DNA of 64,000 nt from Astrothelium macrocarpum (Eukaryota > Ascomycota > Dothideomycetes > Trypetheliales > Trypetheliaceae). The stretch spans positions 1-64,000 of the forward strand of contig JAGEMR010000131.1 of NCBI GenBank assembly GCA_021030915.1. Reading direction: 5' to 3'. The position numbers and the translations under genes are program-made. The number at the start of each line of letters is the position of its first letter. Position 1 is the stretch's first letter. The notes under the pieces were generated by a model that had not been told where the DNA came from, searched no databases, and saw only the letters and a list, made by a program, of their open reading frames with translations. This document shows, one piece after another, positions 34,750 through 45,984 of the stretch.

Positions 34750-35913
34750 TTAACTTGGGGCATATCTTTTTGGGGGGTGCAAAGGCAACCCTCGGATGGC
34801 CCTGTAGCCATCCTCACTCCTCATCGAACTCATCAGAGGGGTGCCCAGGAGGCACCAAACAATCGGCTTGACCTCATGGGGAGCACACCCCACCATCTCC
34901 ATAAATGACCTGTTAACATAGTCGATAAGGGGAAGATTGGGGAGTGCCCCACTGCGATGTAGTGGGAGCGTACGGAATCTCCATTCCAATTCCCTGCGTG
35001 GGCATTTTAGTGTTTAATTGAAAGCAAAGAGTTGGGGAAAACGACGTACGCCTTTGCACCAGGCACATCATTGAGGAGTGCCTTGAGAAAAACCGGGCCA
35101 TTAAAGAGCATCGCATCTTGAAAGGACGATCTAACGTCCTCACGAATGTCTTGAAAACGTCCACTAAACCAGGGGGCCAAGATTGATTCGCGGACATTCT
35201 TTTCGGCAACCTTGAAATTGACTTGCAGGCTTAGGAGCATGACTGCAAGAGAATGTAGTGGCAGGCTGTCGATGAAAGCCACCTGAGCTTCGTAGCTGTC
35301 TATTCGAGTATGTTAGCATTGAGGTAGACACAGTTGGGACGCCAGAGAAAGTGGTCGACTTACAGCGACAGAAATCGGCCATGCGATACAAAAGCAGAAG
35401 CCCTGCAGCATTCCACTTCAATACTAAGGGAACCCATCTGGAATACCGACTTCCCAAGCTGAGCGAGACGACGATATGCGTTTTGGCAGAGATCATGTTC
35501 AGAAACTTGCAACGGTAGTAAATATCCGACAACTTATTCAAATTGACACTGCTGACATCTGTGCAGGCAGGAAAATACTGAGGTGCGCCCCGATGCCATA
35601 AGTTCAGAAGTGCTGGCTCAGCAGAATCAGGCCCGTAGGGAATGACTACAGGAACATGAGGTTTAAAAAGGTCGCGTAATCTCTTGGGGGCCTTGTGGTA
35701 GAAGAGCTGAGGATCTTCCTCTCTCCAACAACGGTAGATGCCAGCAGCGAAAAAACGATGATTCTTAAGAATCACGTTGAGCCAGTGTTTGTTTATAAGC
35801 ATAATGTTGAGGAATCCCTGTGGCGTAAATGGTACCCTGATGACGATCTCGTGTAGGAGCTCGGGAAGGAGATATGCAAGAGTTCTTTTGCCCAAGGCCT
35901 TTGAATTCTTCAT
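34750..35913 (-). CDS. F-box-like protein of unknown target
   Basis: Three exons, 35913-35364, 35299-35050 and 34993-34750, with introns of 64 and 56 nt, encode 347 residues. The N-terminus has an F-box-like helix pattern (LLPELLHEIVIRVP followed by LNIMLINKHWLNVILKNHRFF, residues ~15-55). The C-terminal part has no repeat or domain I recognise. It may be a substrate adaptor of an SCF ubiquitin ligase, but the F-box is weak and this is inference. Both junctions are in phase and the merged frame stays open, which supports the exon model more than any homology does. Confidence 0.6.
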
Positions 35914-36070
35914 ATCAAATAATACAATCGAATTTGTAAACAGAGTAGATGAAGAGGAACTGCTTGACGATGCGTGAAATCGATGTACTTCGAGAAGTAT
36001 TTTGGGATTAGGCCCGGAGGGAAAACTTTGCTAAATCCGCGCAAAAGACCCTCAACTGTGTGCATCGGCC

Positions 36071-37267
36071 TTACCTCACAGCCGCTTGGTAATGCTCCAA
36101 TAAGAAGCCGCGTCCAAGCCTATCTTGCCGCTCGCAAACGAACGTGGACTTTCCCACATAAAAGGCATGTCCTTCAATTGATATGGTCACGGCAGGGGTC
36201 ACATTTCCGGATGGAGAGATCAAGGCAAGTTCACTGTTTATTGAGGCCACGAACGCGCCTGTGCCTTCGTTGGCGTGCGAGACGAGGGAATGATACGTCC
36301 ATTTTACTCCTGGCTTTCGTTGTCCCGACGCATATGCTGTCGCTACTCTAGCAGTCACTCCTGACCCGGTGGGAGACCGATCAATCTGGTCGTCGGCGAA
36401 GAGGCAGAGGCCAAGCTCAGCACCGACGCTATCCTGTGATGGGGTCCCGTTCCTCTTGTCCGTGATAATCACTGAGTATAGTCCACATTGGTCTGGTGAA
36501 AGTGATTCGTGGTGACAGCACTCTGGAAACTCCTCTAGTACGCTTCTCTTGATTGTTGACGCAACGTTCTTCATCATATCAAGATCGATATTTTGTAAGC
36601 CATGATCAAAACCAAGCTCTTCCACGGATATTAGAGCAAAGAAGGCTCCGCCGTAGCTTATATCAACTTTTATGTGATGATTTGGTCCCCTCTGCTTCAG
36701 CATAGGCCATAATTCATGGTCTTTGATAGGGAGGGATTTACCAAGGGCCATCGCAAAAGCAGGTACAGAGATGAACGAAATGGGTCGAGATCCGTCAGCT
36801 CTGACTCCGTCTGCTGTTGTTGGGATTGTCACTCGAACCATGCCACATGGAGCATGGAGGTTCAGTGAGACTGTTCTGTCACCTGCGTTAAATTTGAGTC
36901 GTTGGCGGCGAGGAAAAATAGAAGTGTCATTTGTATCAGTCAAGAATCGGCCTAGAGCAATCGTACCATGTCCACACATCAAACTATATCCTTCGCAATG
37001 ACAAAACAAGACGCCGATATCAGCTTCTCCGGAAGAAACTAGCTCCGTATCATGGACCAAAATAGCCCCGTACATGTCACGGTGGCCTCGTGGTTCCAGC
37101 ATCAATTGTGTCCTGAGGTGATCGTAACTTCCCTTCGCCTGTCTCCTCTGCTCCAATAGAGTGCCTTGAAGCTTTGGATAACCCTTGGTGACAATACGCG
37201 TGGGTTCACCGCAGGTGTGCATGTCTACGACTTCCAACGGAGGTCCATCGAGGTCGAGTTGGTCCAT
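36071..37267 (-). CDS. trans-3-hydroxy-L-proline dehydratase (proline racemase family)
   Basis: Single exon encoding 398 residues. The N-terminal DMHTCGEPTRIV block and the first catalytic site SLMCGHG (Cys98) are canonical for the proline racemase superfamily. The second site reads SPTGSG, with Thr300 where racemases and 4-hydroxyproline epimerases have Cys. In the characterised family the Cys/Thr pair marks trans-L-3-hydroxyproline dehydratases, as in human L3HYPDH. The reaction gives delta-1-pyrroline-2-carboxylate, so the gene fits hydroxyproline catabolism, for example from collagen or antibiotic peptides. It is divergent from Nas6 and probably cytosolic. Confidence 0.92.
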   Translation of the reverse strand: MDQLDLDGPPLEVVDMHTCGEPTRIVTKGYPKLQGTLLEQRRQAKGSYDHLRTQLMLEPRGHRDMYGAILVHDTELVSSGEADIGVLFCHCEGYSLMCGHGTIALGRFLTDTNDTSIFPRRQRLKFNAGDRTVSLNLHAPCGMVRVTIPTTADGVRADGSRPISFISVPAFAMALGKSLPIKDHELWPMLKQRGPNHHIKVDISYGGAFFALISVEELGFDHGLQNIDLDMMKNVASTIKRSVLEEFPECCHHESLSPDQCGLYSVIITDKRNGTPSQDSVGAELGLCLFADDQIDRSPTGSGVTARVATAYASGQRKPGVKWTYHSLVSHANEGTGAFVASINSELALISPSGNVTPAVTISIEGHAFYVGKSTFVCERQDRLGRGFLLEHYQAAVR

Positions 37268-37664
37268 ACTAAGGGATGAGTAATTCTTACAGACCTGTGA
37301 TCTCGAATGTGTGATCTTGCTCTTTAGCGGGATATTTTCGTTGACAATAAACTGTCCAACGCTAAAAAAAATCGTGTAAAGTGTGAATCAGGCGACAAAG
37401 AAATGTTGAGAGTGGGGAAGCGATTACACGCAACTCACTAGCAGCAATCTGAATCATGCTCTAAACGTGCAAAGATTCTTGGTTGCCTAGATTCACACAT
37501 CTTCGATAGTTGGTCTCGTGGTGGTATCAAACATTGGATAGATTTGAGGTCAAAATACGATAGGGGGACTGACATCATTGTTGCCTCGGTCTCGGTATCC
37601 CTGCACGCGCCTAAACTTAATCTAGTGGACTTTGTTTTTAGCAATCGATCCATTCATCTACTTG
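37268..37664. promoter_or_regulatory. Divergent promoter, hydroxyproline dehydratase / Nas6
   Basis: A 397-bp interval between opposing start codons. A short minus-strand ORF overlaps it but has no family support. No RNA gene is seen. Confidence 0.45.
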
Positions 37665-38636
37665 ATGGAACCGCAGTCGGAGTCTAAGTTTGCGATCCAT
37701 GAAGCGGCAAGAAATGGACAGAGTATGGCTCCTCATTCTTGATCCTAAAACTACGAAATCTGTTATACTAAATCCAAGATTTCAGTCGCTATTGTTGAGT
37801 CGCTGCTAAACGTAAGACCCTCAGCTAGTCTACATCATCCTCCTCCTAAGTTTGGTGTGAAAGGCAAATTCTCGTCTTTCATCTCGAAGAGACGATGATG
37901 ACCGATTGCCCTTACACTGGGCTGTCTCTTATAATCATCTGCCGATCGTGAAACTACTAGTACAGGCCAAGAATTTCGATCCTGATGAACAGGTTAATCT
38001 CTCCTCTTGCATCTCTAACTAATTGTGCCGGATGCTCAACAGTCATACAGGATGGCAGCGGCTGGACACCTCTCATGATGGCAGCGAGCCTCAAGGATGC
38101 CGACGCCATCGTGGACTTGCTCCTTAGAAAAGGTGCAGACGTGAACGTAAAAAGTAGGCAAAGCTCTGCAATCGTTGAAATTGAAATGGTTTCTTGTAAC
38201 CATGTTCTTTATTGACTGGACGCTTGAAATAGACAATAATGGCCAAACCGCACTCCACTTTACAGCATCCAAGAACAACCTAGACACTGCTCGTAAGCTG
38301 ATCGATCATGGCGCCACACCTCGTGTCAAAGACAAACGCGGCCAGCTACCTCTACATCGCGCTGCCGCAATAGGTTCTGTACCGATGATTAAGCTAATAT
38401 TGAACAACAAAAGTCCTGTCAACGCAACCGATATTGACGGAAGCACCGCTTTGCACCATGCTATCGCCGAAGGACATGGCGATGCAGCAGTCGAGCTGCT
38501 CAAAGCAGGCGCTGAAACAGACAAGCGAGATAGTGACGGCCATCTTGCTATTGATCTAGCACCAGACACAAAAGTACGGAATTTCATCCTTCAAAGCGCA
38601 CAGCTTGAAGGAGTTGATTTGGCTGGGGATAGCTGA
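37665..38636 (+). CDS. nas6: Ankyrin-repeat proteasome assembly chaperone (gankyrin/Nas6)
   Basis: Five exons, 37665-37722, 37786-37811, 37864-37992, 38051-38153 and 38233-38636, encode 239 residues, close to the family length of 226-240. The spliced protein is a stack of ankyrin repeats: DDRLPLHWAVSYNHLPIVKLL, DGSGWTPLMMAASLKDADAIVDLL, NGQTALHFTASKNNLDTARKL, GQLPLHRAAAIGSVPMIKLIL and GSTALHHAIAEGHGDAAVELL. Gankyrin/Nas6 binds the Rpt3 ATPase and guides assembly of the 19S regulatory particle. The start ATG opens a 58-nt exon in frame. A generic ankyrin protein is the alternative, but length and repeat order favour Nas6. Confidence 0.85.
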
Positions 38637-38874
38637 GGGACTGAATACAATAAGCATACACACTTAAAAAACAAAAAAAAGGTAGAAAAGAAAAATAGAA
38701 ATGGCTACCCGTCCAAGCCAGAATGCCCGTCTTTCTTACCCATAGGGTTAGTGATCCACAAACTCCAACAATGCAACCCAATCCCAATTAACATGCACCT
38801 GTGCTGCATCGGTCTCCAAACCCCCCAACACACTCCACCTTCTCCTGAACCCCAACCACACACACCATCCCCAT

Positions 38875-41800
38875 TCACTCTTTCATCGTGCTCTCCACCA
38901 ACTCCCTATAAATCTTCTTCAAATCCTGCACATCCGCGCGTAACTCCTCCACCATCTCGCTCTTCTCCCCCAACATCTCCAACGCAGCACCATACCGCTC
39001 CTCCACCTCTCTCCGCGCCCCTTCCACCGTCTCCACGCGCGCCTCGACGCCCTTGAGTCCCTCCACCTCGCCCATCAGCGCCACCACCTCCCCGCGCGCC
39101 TCGTCGCGCTGCGCGCCCAGCCGGCCCAGCTCCTCGCGCAACGCGGCCTTCTCCGCTTCCAGCCGCCGCACGCCCGTGCTGAGCCGCTCGACCAGCTGCA
39201 CCGAGGGCCCCGCGCCCGTGGTCGTGGACGCGGAGAGCATGTCGGCGACGGTGGCGGTGCCGCTGCGGCGCGTGGGCGACGAGGTCGACGTCGAGGCGTG
39301 CGAGGGGTTGCGCGGGGGTGTGGACGCGGCGCCGGCCGCGGAGTCGAGGTCGTTGGGGGGCAGCGACGGGGTGCCGGCTTGGGCGAGGGCGCTGAGTGGG
39401 ATGAGTGAGGAGGGGATGGCGGTTGGCGGGGTGGGCGGGATGAGATTGCCGGAGGCGGTGGTGATGTTGAGGCCGCTGTTGCTGGTGCCGTTGAGGTGCG
39501 GTTGGAGCGAGGAGGATGAGTCTTGCCGGCGGGGAGTGCCTGGGCTGGGACTGATGGGGGCGCCGAAGCTGGGGATGGGGGCGCCGAAGCTGGGGCTGCG
39601 GGCGGATAGTGGGCGAGCGCTTCTGTTGCTGGATGGGCGGTCGCGGTCGCTGAGGCCGGGGATGAAGAGTTCGGAGGTGAGGTTGTTGCGAGAGGCATTG
39701 TGGGCGCGTCGGCTGTAGAGGTTGGATAGGTCTGGTGTAGAAGACTTGCGGCTGCCAAAGGTGCTTGTTCCATCGTGATTTCGGATGGATTTCTGCTGGT
39801 CGAGAAGCGCATTCTGCTGAGCCGTTTGAAGTTCTAATTGCCATTTGACTCTTTCCTCTTGCATTCTACGTCTCTGTTCGTTCTCCAAGATCTGCCGTTC
39901 CCGTTCGAAATCCGCCTTCATGTTCGCGAACGCAGTTTCAACTTCTTTTGAGCGGTCCTGTAATTTATGCAATTCCGGACGCAGCAAGTCCAGATCTTGT
40001 TCCAGAGCGTGCCGCTGTGAATTTGCTACTTCGAGGTCTTCCTCTAACGTTCGGGTCTTTATACTAACATCTCGAGCTTTCCGGCGAACATCGGCTTCCC
40101 GCTTGGCCGTATCATCCCTTTCCTTTTCCAGTGCAGCAACTCTCGCAGTAAGCGTACTTTCAATTCCCTGCCAATTTTCGCTTGCAAGGGCGTATTGAGT
40201 TTGGAGAGTCTCTATTTGACGTAAAAGCTTGGCCTGAGAATCACCTGCTGAGTTGGATGAGGCTTCCTCGGTTCGGCTGCGTAATAGCTCGATTTTGCTT
40301 TCTAGGTTCTTTGAAAGAATGAGCAGAGTGATACGTTAATATGAAGAAGAGGAAAACCTTACCGCAATCTCAGCTTTCAGCTCCATATCCGATACCTTGG
40401 CCTGCTCTTCCCTTCGCTTTGCATTCTCTTCGACTTGCTTGATTTCAGCTTTGAGCCTCTCCTCAAGTAATTTCTTCTCAATTCTGGCGTTCTCAAGTTG
40501 TTCTTCCAGATCTTCTGCTGCCCGTTTCTTCGCCTCGAGAGCTCCTGACTGCATCTTCTTTTCTGCATCCTCTACACGTTGCTTACTTTCTTCAAGTTGT
40601 GACTGCAGTTCCATAATAGTGGTGTCGTGTCCATCTCGCTCCGCTCTTAGTCCTACAAGCTCTCCATCTAACTTCGTCACTCGCTTCATCTTCTCTCCCA
40701 TGACCCTTATCTCCGCTTCGGCTCGCTGTGCGCGTTCATTCGCGTCTTGAATTTGAGCCTCAGCTTTTGACAGCCTCTTCACCGATTCTTCTTTGGCTTT
40801 CTCTTCTTCTGAGACTCTTGACCTCAACTTCCTAATGACTCCCAAATGCTTGATTTCCGTAGCGCTCAACTTTGTACCCTCTTCCAGCAATTGCGCTATC
40901 CTCTCGTCGCGTTCTGCAATCTTCTGATCGGGCGTTCCATTGCTGGCAGCTTGAGCAGCAGCTTGAGCAGACGCGGCTGTTGATCGAGCCAGATAAGTCA
41001 GCTTGGATTGCAATGCGTCAATGCGTTCGAGATGCGCATTAAGCTCATCGCGGTGTTCCGTGCGCAACTTCTCCAGCTCAGCCTCATGTTCAAGAATCGT
41101 TCGTTGGGAAAGTAGGTCATTGTCGATCTGCGGTGCTATCGATGTCGTGCTGCCCGTTTCGAAGGGCTTTGGATCAGCGAGATTGGACGTGTCTTGGTCT
41201 GGCTCAACGACTGCAAATTCAGCGGAGGAACAGGTTGGTGCTTCCAGTGAAGGTCGAGTAGAGGCTGAATCGAAAGATATTCTGGAGGGATTAATTGGTA
41301 GCCTTGAGATCAGAAGCGTAGGCTTTGATTCTTGTGCACCATGTGCATTGTCCTCAGCCTTCATACCATCCCGAGAGTCCTCGTCATCATGTTCCTCTTG
41401 CTTTGTCTCCCTCTCCGTTTCCTGAGCGTGTGTGGGATCGTTCTGCGTATCCAACGTTTTCGAGCTCGGATTCGCAAATGGCGTGCCGGCCGGAGTCGCA
41501 GCTTGAGGAGCATCCAGAGATATTCTTGGTGATTTGGAGCCGTCTGCCTCCTTGTTAAGAGCCTTGGCAAGGCGTTCTTGCAGTCGCTCGTTTGCTTGAT
41601 TGCGGGACGTGCTCCGTGGAGCATCTGAAGAAAGTGTGAGCTGTCTCTGACTGATACAAAGCTTTGAGACCCTACCATGTTTTGGGATAGTCAAACTCGG
41701 AGCTCCGTCTGTGTCGGGAACTGCAGAAGGACGCGCAGTATGAGCTGCAACATTTTTGTCTATAGCCGCTTTCTCTGTAGCAGCCTTTTCTGCTGTAGCT

Positions 41801-41940
41801 TTCTCCGCTGCTCTACTTCGTGCTGATGCCTCAGGATCATCTGCGAGAATAGTGTCTAGTCGAGACTCGAGGCCTGCAACAGCGCCCGAAAGAAGAGAGC
41901 CCCATCTTGAGCCCTTTTTATTGGCTGGAGGAGCGGTCAT
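38875..41940 (-). CDS. TMF/Sgm1-like golgin (TATA element modulatory factor family)
   Basis: Two exons, 41940-40363 and 40308-38875, with a 54-nt intron, encode 1003 residues. The N-terminus WGSLLSGAVAGLESRLDTIL (residues ~13-32) is the family signature. Residues ~280-680 form a long coiled coil rich in Glu, Lys and Ala. A Ser/Pro-rich linker follows, and the last ~110 residues are a second coiled coil (VEELRADVQDLKKIYRELVEST), matching the TMF DNA-binding/Rab6-binding domain. Homologues tether vesicles at the Golgi through Rab6/Ypt6. The GC-rich linker generates long antisense frames that are only shadows. Confidence 0.85.
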
Positions 41941-42284
41941 CTCTGTTGTAGTTCAAGGTGGCCAGGTCCAGTCAGAATCATGAGCGCAACGTGTAGCAGC
42001 GACACTTTTTTCGTCGCTGTTGCATTGCTAATGGACTGTCGCACTCGAGGAACTGGACATCCGGCATTCGTCAGAGATAAGTCTAGCAATTCATGCGCGT
42101 AAGCCACAAAAGATTGGCACGCAGTACGGAACAGGTACGCCTCGTTCTTGTTGGTGCAAGGGATTCCGCATCACCAGCGAACTTTTGGCCCGTCCATTTG
42201 CCCACCAAACTTTGTTTTGTAATGAGCATTTCTTGGCCATCTCAAATCTTTGCAAATTCCCAATTTTTTGTGTGTAATTGCAAC
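41941..42284. promoter_or_regulatory. Divergent promoter, TMF/Sgm1 / Nit amidase
   Basis: A 344-bp interval between opposing start codons, if the four-codon first exon of the amidase is correct. No RNA gene is seen. Confidence 0.4.
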
Positions 42285-43561
42285 ATGACGATTGCAGTAA
42301 GTTGATGTCATTCTGCAGTTGTGGCTGGGCTAGTCTTTGCTTCAATGCATTTACGAAACTCTATCACTTGACACTACGCTTGTAAATGTTTCCAATGTTT
42401 TTGGGTCTAAATTGACGTTGTTGCAAGCGTTAAATAGCAAGCACACTTCGTATTGCACAGTCACCGTCAGATGACACTTGGAGCCTAGTTGTCCCTCGAA
42501 CATCATAATCAAATAGATGGATAGTTGATGTGTGAATTGCATTCTTTAATTTAAGCCAGAGAAGCTGACAGCATGCGCTTCATAGGCCGTAGGCCAGATA
42601 TGCTCTACAGCATCCATGACCAATAATCTGGCACAGTGTCGTCAAATCATCCAAAAAGCTATAGCAGCAGGCGCCAAGGTGAACCTGATCTACTATGTTT
42701 CCAAGGAACCCAAACTTATGCTTGGAAGTAAATAGGCTTTGTTCCTACCAGAAGCATCCGACTACATCGCCGGCAGTGCAGCCGAGACAGTTTCATTGGT
42801 CAAGCCTGTTCAAGAGAGTGAATTTGTGTTGGGTCTCCAGGAAGAGGCGCGAAAAACAAAGCTTCCCATTAATGTCGGAGTACATGAACCCGCAAATGGT
42901 GGCAAGAGGGTCAAGAATACGCTCTTGTGGATTGACGAGGCTGGCGAGATAGTACAGCGATATCAAAAGCTCCATCTCTTTGATGTTGAGATCGAAGGTG
43001 GACCTATCATCCGGGAAAGTGATAGTGTAGAACCAGGCAACTCTATTCTACCTCCGTTTAACACGGCCGTAGGTAGAGTTGGTCTGACAATCTGTTTCGA
43101 TGTGAGTCATTGATATTCTTCTTCCGAGGCCGAGTTTGACACGCTCCAGCTTCGTTTTCCAGAAATCTCCCTTGCTCTCAAGCGTCAAAATGCTCAGATA
43201 ATCACCTATCCCTCTGCCTTTACAGTGCCCACAGGTAAAGCTCATTGGAGACCACTGCTCACGGCCCGAGCAATCGAAACGCAATCATATGTGCTTGCGG
43301 CTGCCCAAGTAGGCCATCACAACCAGAAACGTGTTAGCTACGGACACTCGATGATCGTCTCACCGTGGGGTGAAGTTCTTGCAGAGCTGGGTGGCGAAGA
43401 TCAGGGTCCAGAGATAATCACAGCAGATATTAATCTTGATGATGTGAAAAGGATCAAGAAAGAAATGCCGTTATTAAGAAGAACGTAAGTGCATGATTTG
43501 GTTGAAGACGCATGTTCCTAGCTGATCCCTTTTTGATAGAGACGTATATCCGGAAATCTAG
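42285..43561 (+). CDS. Nit-type carbon-nitrogen hydrolase (deaminated glutathione amidase-like)
   Basis: My five-exon model is 42285-42296, 42586-42678, 42736-43101, 43150-43484 and 43540-43561, encoding 275 residues. Exon 1 has only four codons (MTIA); a GTAAGT donor and a 289-nt intron join it to AVGQICSTASMTNN, the expected first beta strand of nitrilases. The ATG just upstream of exon 2 (42573) is out of frame. The catalytic triad is Glu41 (PEASDY), Lys113 (YQKLHLFD) and Cys155 (TICFDLRFPE, restored by splicing). Nit1-type enzymes repair deaminated glutathione; Nit2-type are omega-amidases. The CFDLRFPE form favours the former. Probably cytosolic or mitochondrial. Confidence 0.88.
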
Positions 43562-43744
43562 AGAAGATCTACCGTAGACTTGTTCTCTTTGTGTGAGTAG
43601 ATGAGAAGTAAGGGGAAATTGCTGGAACCAAACGGTAGAAAGTGTGAAGGCATTAGGAATAGAAGATTATCTTCCTTTCATGGGTATCTTTCCGTAGGTA
43701 ATTAATTTAGTTACAAACCAATAATGTACAAAAATGCGTTATTA
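43562..43744. terminator. Convergent 3' region, Nit amidase / EMC5
   Basis: This is the short 183-bp interval between two facing stop codons, with an AT-rich stretch around 43695-43745. It must contain both polyadenylation regions. Confidence 0.45.
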
Positions 43745-44272
43745 TCAGCTTTTGGCTGCCGCTCCCTGGCCATCTCTGACCCAGTCCGCGAATTGCTTTC
43801 GCTGTGCCTATGAGAGATTCATTAGCCCCATTCCTGCTAGTAAGTCATGATGCAGCCTATATTAAACATACTCGAATATCCAAAAATCCAAGTCGTTCAT
43901 CCAAGCTCCTGAACGGATTGCCAACGCCTTCTTCCCATGCCTTGGGTTTCCTTCCTTCTCGTTCCACTTTTCCAGCCCACACGCTCCACTTTATTGGCCG
44001 GAATTGCGGACTCCCCAGCACAATGCCTACGCAAGTAAGGAGCGTTGAGATGAGCAGCTCGACAACGATATCGATTGGCAGCTCTAAAGCGGGGGATGCG
44101 GCTTGATTTGCGGAACTTGAAGTTGCGGTTGATAGGAGAGAGTGCTCGTAGGCTGAATAGACGCTAGAGGTGCTGTTAGCTTGGAAAAATAGCGCCTGAA
44201 AAATACAAAGGCTTACGCGTGTGACAGAAATAACAGACCAATGCCTGTCACAGTGGTGGAAAGGAAGCCCAT
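43745..44272 (-). CDS. emc5: ER membrane protein complex subunit 5 (EMC5/MMgT)
   Basis: Three exons, 44272-44217, 44163-43872 and 43807-43745, encode 136 residues. All junctions are in phase. The N-terminus is a hydrophobic helix (residues 1-19) followed by YSAYEHSLLSTATSS. A second helix follows (PIDIVVELLISTLLTCVGIVLG), then PQFRPIKWSVWAGKVEREG. The C-terminus is FLDIR...FADWVRDGQ. This order and length match EMC5/membrane magnesium transporter proteins. EMC5 is part of the ER insertase that places tail-anchored and multipass proteins. The gene is too fragmented to appear as one frame. Confidence 0.9.
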
Positions 44273-44614
44273 TTTAGGGGAATGTGCAGTTTTATTGGAG
44301 ATACGACAGATAGACGGTGTTGCTGTTGTGCCTTTTGCAATGAAACTCGGCAAAGTTGCTCTTTCGTCTCTACAGGGCTGAAAGGACCCTGACCCTGAAG
44401 ATCATTCTAGATTTCCGAAGATTCTAGCCTAAGATATTCGCAGAACGAGCCAGTCACCTCTGCAAGACACGTAAAGACATCGACGTTATCAGGTAGTGTC
44501 ATTTTCTTCTATATCACATTATGCTATTGCACTGGGCATGCCAAGCCTCATCAAGGCTACTCCCCTATCATCACGTTTCGCACCCAAAACCAAGCCTCGC
44601 TTCGACAATGACAA
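44273..44614. promoter_or_regulatory. EMC5 upstream region, 342 bp
   Basis: It lies between EMC5 and the 3' end of the eEF1B gene on the same strand. No ORF or RNA gene is supported. Confidence 0.4.
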
Positions 44615-45652
44615 CTATAGCTTTTGCATGGCTACAATATCAGTAGATTGGACGTGGTCCTCGTCTTCCTCAATTTCTTCCTGAAGATCGCTCAGAGAGA
44701 TTTTCTCGTCTTCGATAACAAGATTGATTTGTAACTTCTTGATGCCGAAACCGACTGCAACCAGCTTAGAGGCACCCCAGACAAGACCGTCCTTTTCGAT
44801 CTTTCTCACGTTCGCTGTGAGCTCCTCCATGTTCGTTTCATCGTCTGTAGAATTCGAATCAGCAAAGTGTCGACAGAACCTGCGCGTGAGCCCTGAAACT
44901 CATTCTACTGTGATATAACGTGTAAGAACAGAGCTTACCCCAAGGCTTTACATCCAGAGTACAAATGGATTTTGCTGCTGGCTTGGTCTTGCCCTCCTTC
45001 TTCTTCTTGTACTCTGCCAATCGCTCCTCCCTTATGCGTGCTGCCTCGGCATCCTCTTCCTCATCGTCTGACCCGAAAAGATCAACATCGTCATCATCCT
45101 CTTCCTTGGCCGGTGCCTTGGCAGGATTGACAGGGAGATCGGTAGCTTCTGGGCCGTATGCGGAGTATGCTTTGGATGGATCACCCGGGAGAGAAGAAAA
45201 TTCAGGTTCGAAGCTGGCAATGTGTTTGTACCAACGGTAGGCGTGTGGGTATTTTTCTACGGCCGGAGGAGTTTTGATCTGTTGGAAGCATTTGACATCG
45301 GCTTGGGAAGGAGAGTGGCTATGACATGTTAGAGGCCATCTACAATAATTTTATTCGTATTTCTGCTACGCATTCGCATCGGTGATCAGAAATTACCCCA
45401 AGGGCTTTGTCTTGAAATCAGTAGACGGTGTCTTAAGCCGTCTCATAAACACGGACCAAATATTTTCATCAATGTGTGAGTGAAAGAGAAAAGACATGAG
45501 GATGAGGGATATGGCATACCCGACGATATAGCTGCGCGTGGTAATCCAGCGTTCAAGGACTGTGGCTAGAGTATTAGTCGCAATTCGACTAAAACGCACA
45601 AGGTAGACGTACGGGTCAAGCCAGATTCGTTGACGAAATCGGTAAATCCCAT
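44615..45652 (-). CDS. Translation elongation factor 1-beta (eEF1B alpha)
   Basis: Four exons, 45652-45613, 45565-45520, 45318-44939 and 44844-44615, encode 231 residues. The start MGFTDFVNESGLT and TVLERWITTRSYIVG form the GST-C-like N-terminus. The middle has the acidic DDDDVDLFGSDDEEEDAEAARIREERLAEY linker, the classic eEF1B signature. The C-terminal guanine-exchange domain runs from KSICTLDVKPWDDETNMEEL to DIVAMQKL. It recharges eEF1A with GTP during elongation. Intron 2 is unusually long for this window (201 nt). Divergent from Hsp78 across 332 bp. Confidence 0.95.
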
Positions 45653-45984
45653 CTTGACGACTTTTCGCTGCTCAGTTTTAAGTAGGGTATAGTTCTATTA
45701 ACACTGTACCAGGAATGTGTTTTGCGGTGGTGGCCCCAGCAAATCGTGAGTATAAAAAAGCAGGTGGGAGTGCAGCAGAGTTCTAATCTAAATTGAGTTA
45801 GCGTGAGAAGCAGCTCTAAAGCCCTGGTGCTATGATCCTGAACTTCGATGTCATTCATCGAAGCCGCCAGAAGTCGCCATGCCATAACTCTTTTGCCCGG
45901 TTTGGCCGCTGGCTAACCGAAATGTTTTATCAGTCCCTCCTTCTGTCTTTAATGTGAGAAAACCATCCCGAACCATTCATCAAG
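45653..45984. promoter_or_regulatory. Divergent promoter, eEF1B / Hsp78, with inverted repeat
   Basis: A 332-bp interval between two highly expressed housekeeping genes. It contains a perfect inverted repeat with 8-bp arms (CTTCGATG / CATCGAAG) and a 5-base spacer at 45843-45863, about 120 bp upstream of the Hsp78 start. I see no standard heat-shock element with five-base spacing. Confidence 0.6.

Noticed and set aside
39053..39812. Long ORFs on both strands within the TMF/Sgm1 gene
   Set aside because: They are compositional shadows of the GC-rich low-complexity linker; the minus-strand frame joined to the coiled coils is the real one.
42573..42590. ATG directly upstream of the Nit amidase exon 2, implying a frameshift pseudogene
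   Set aside because: An alternative first exon with a perfect donor gives an intact protein, so a frameshift is not needed.
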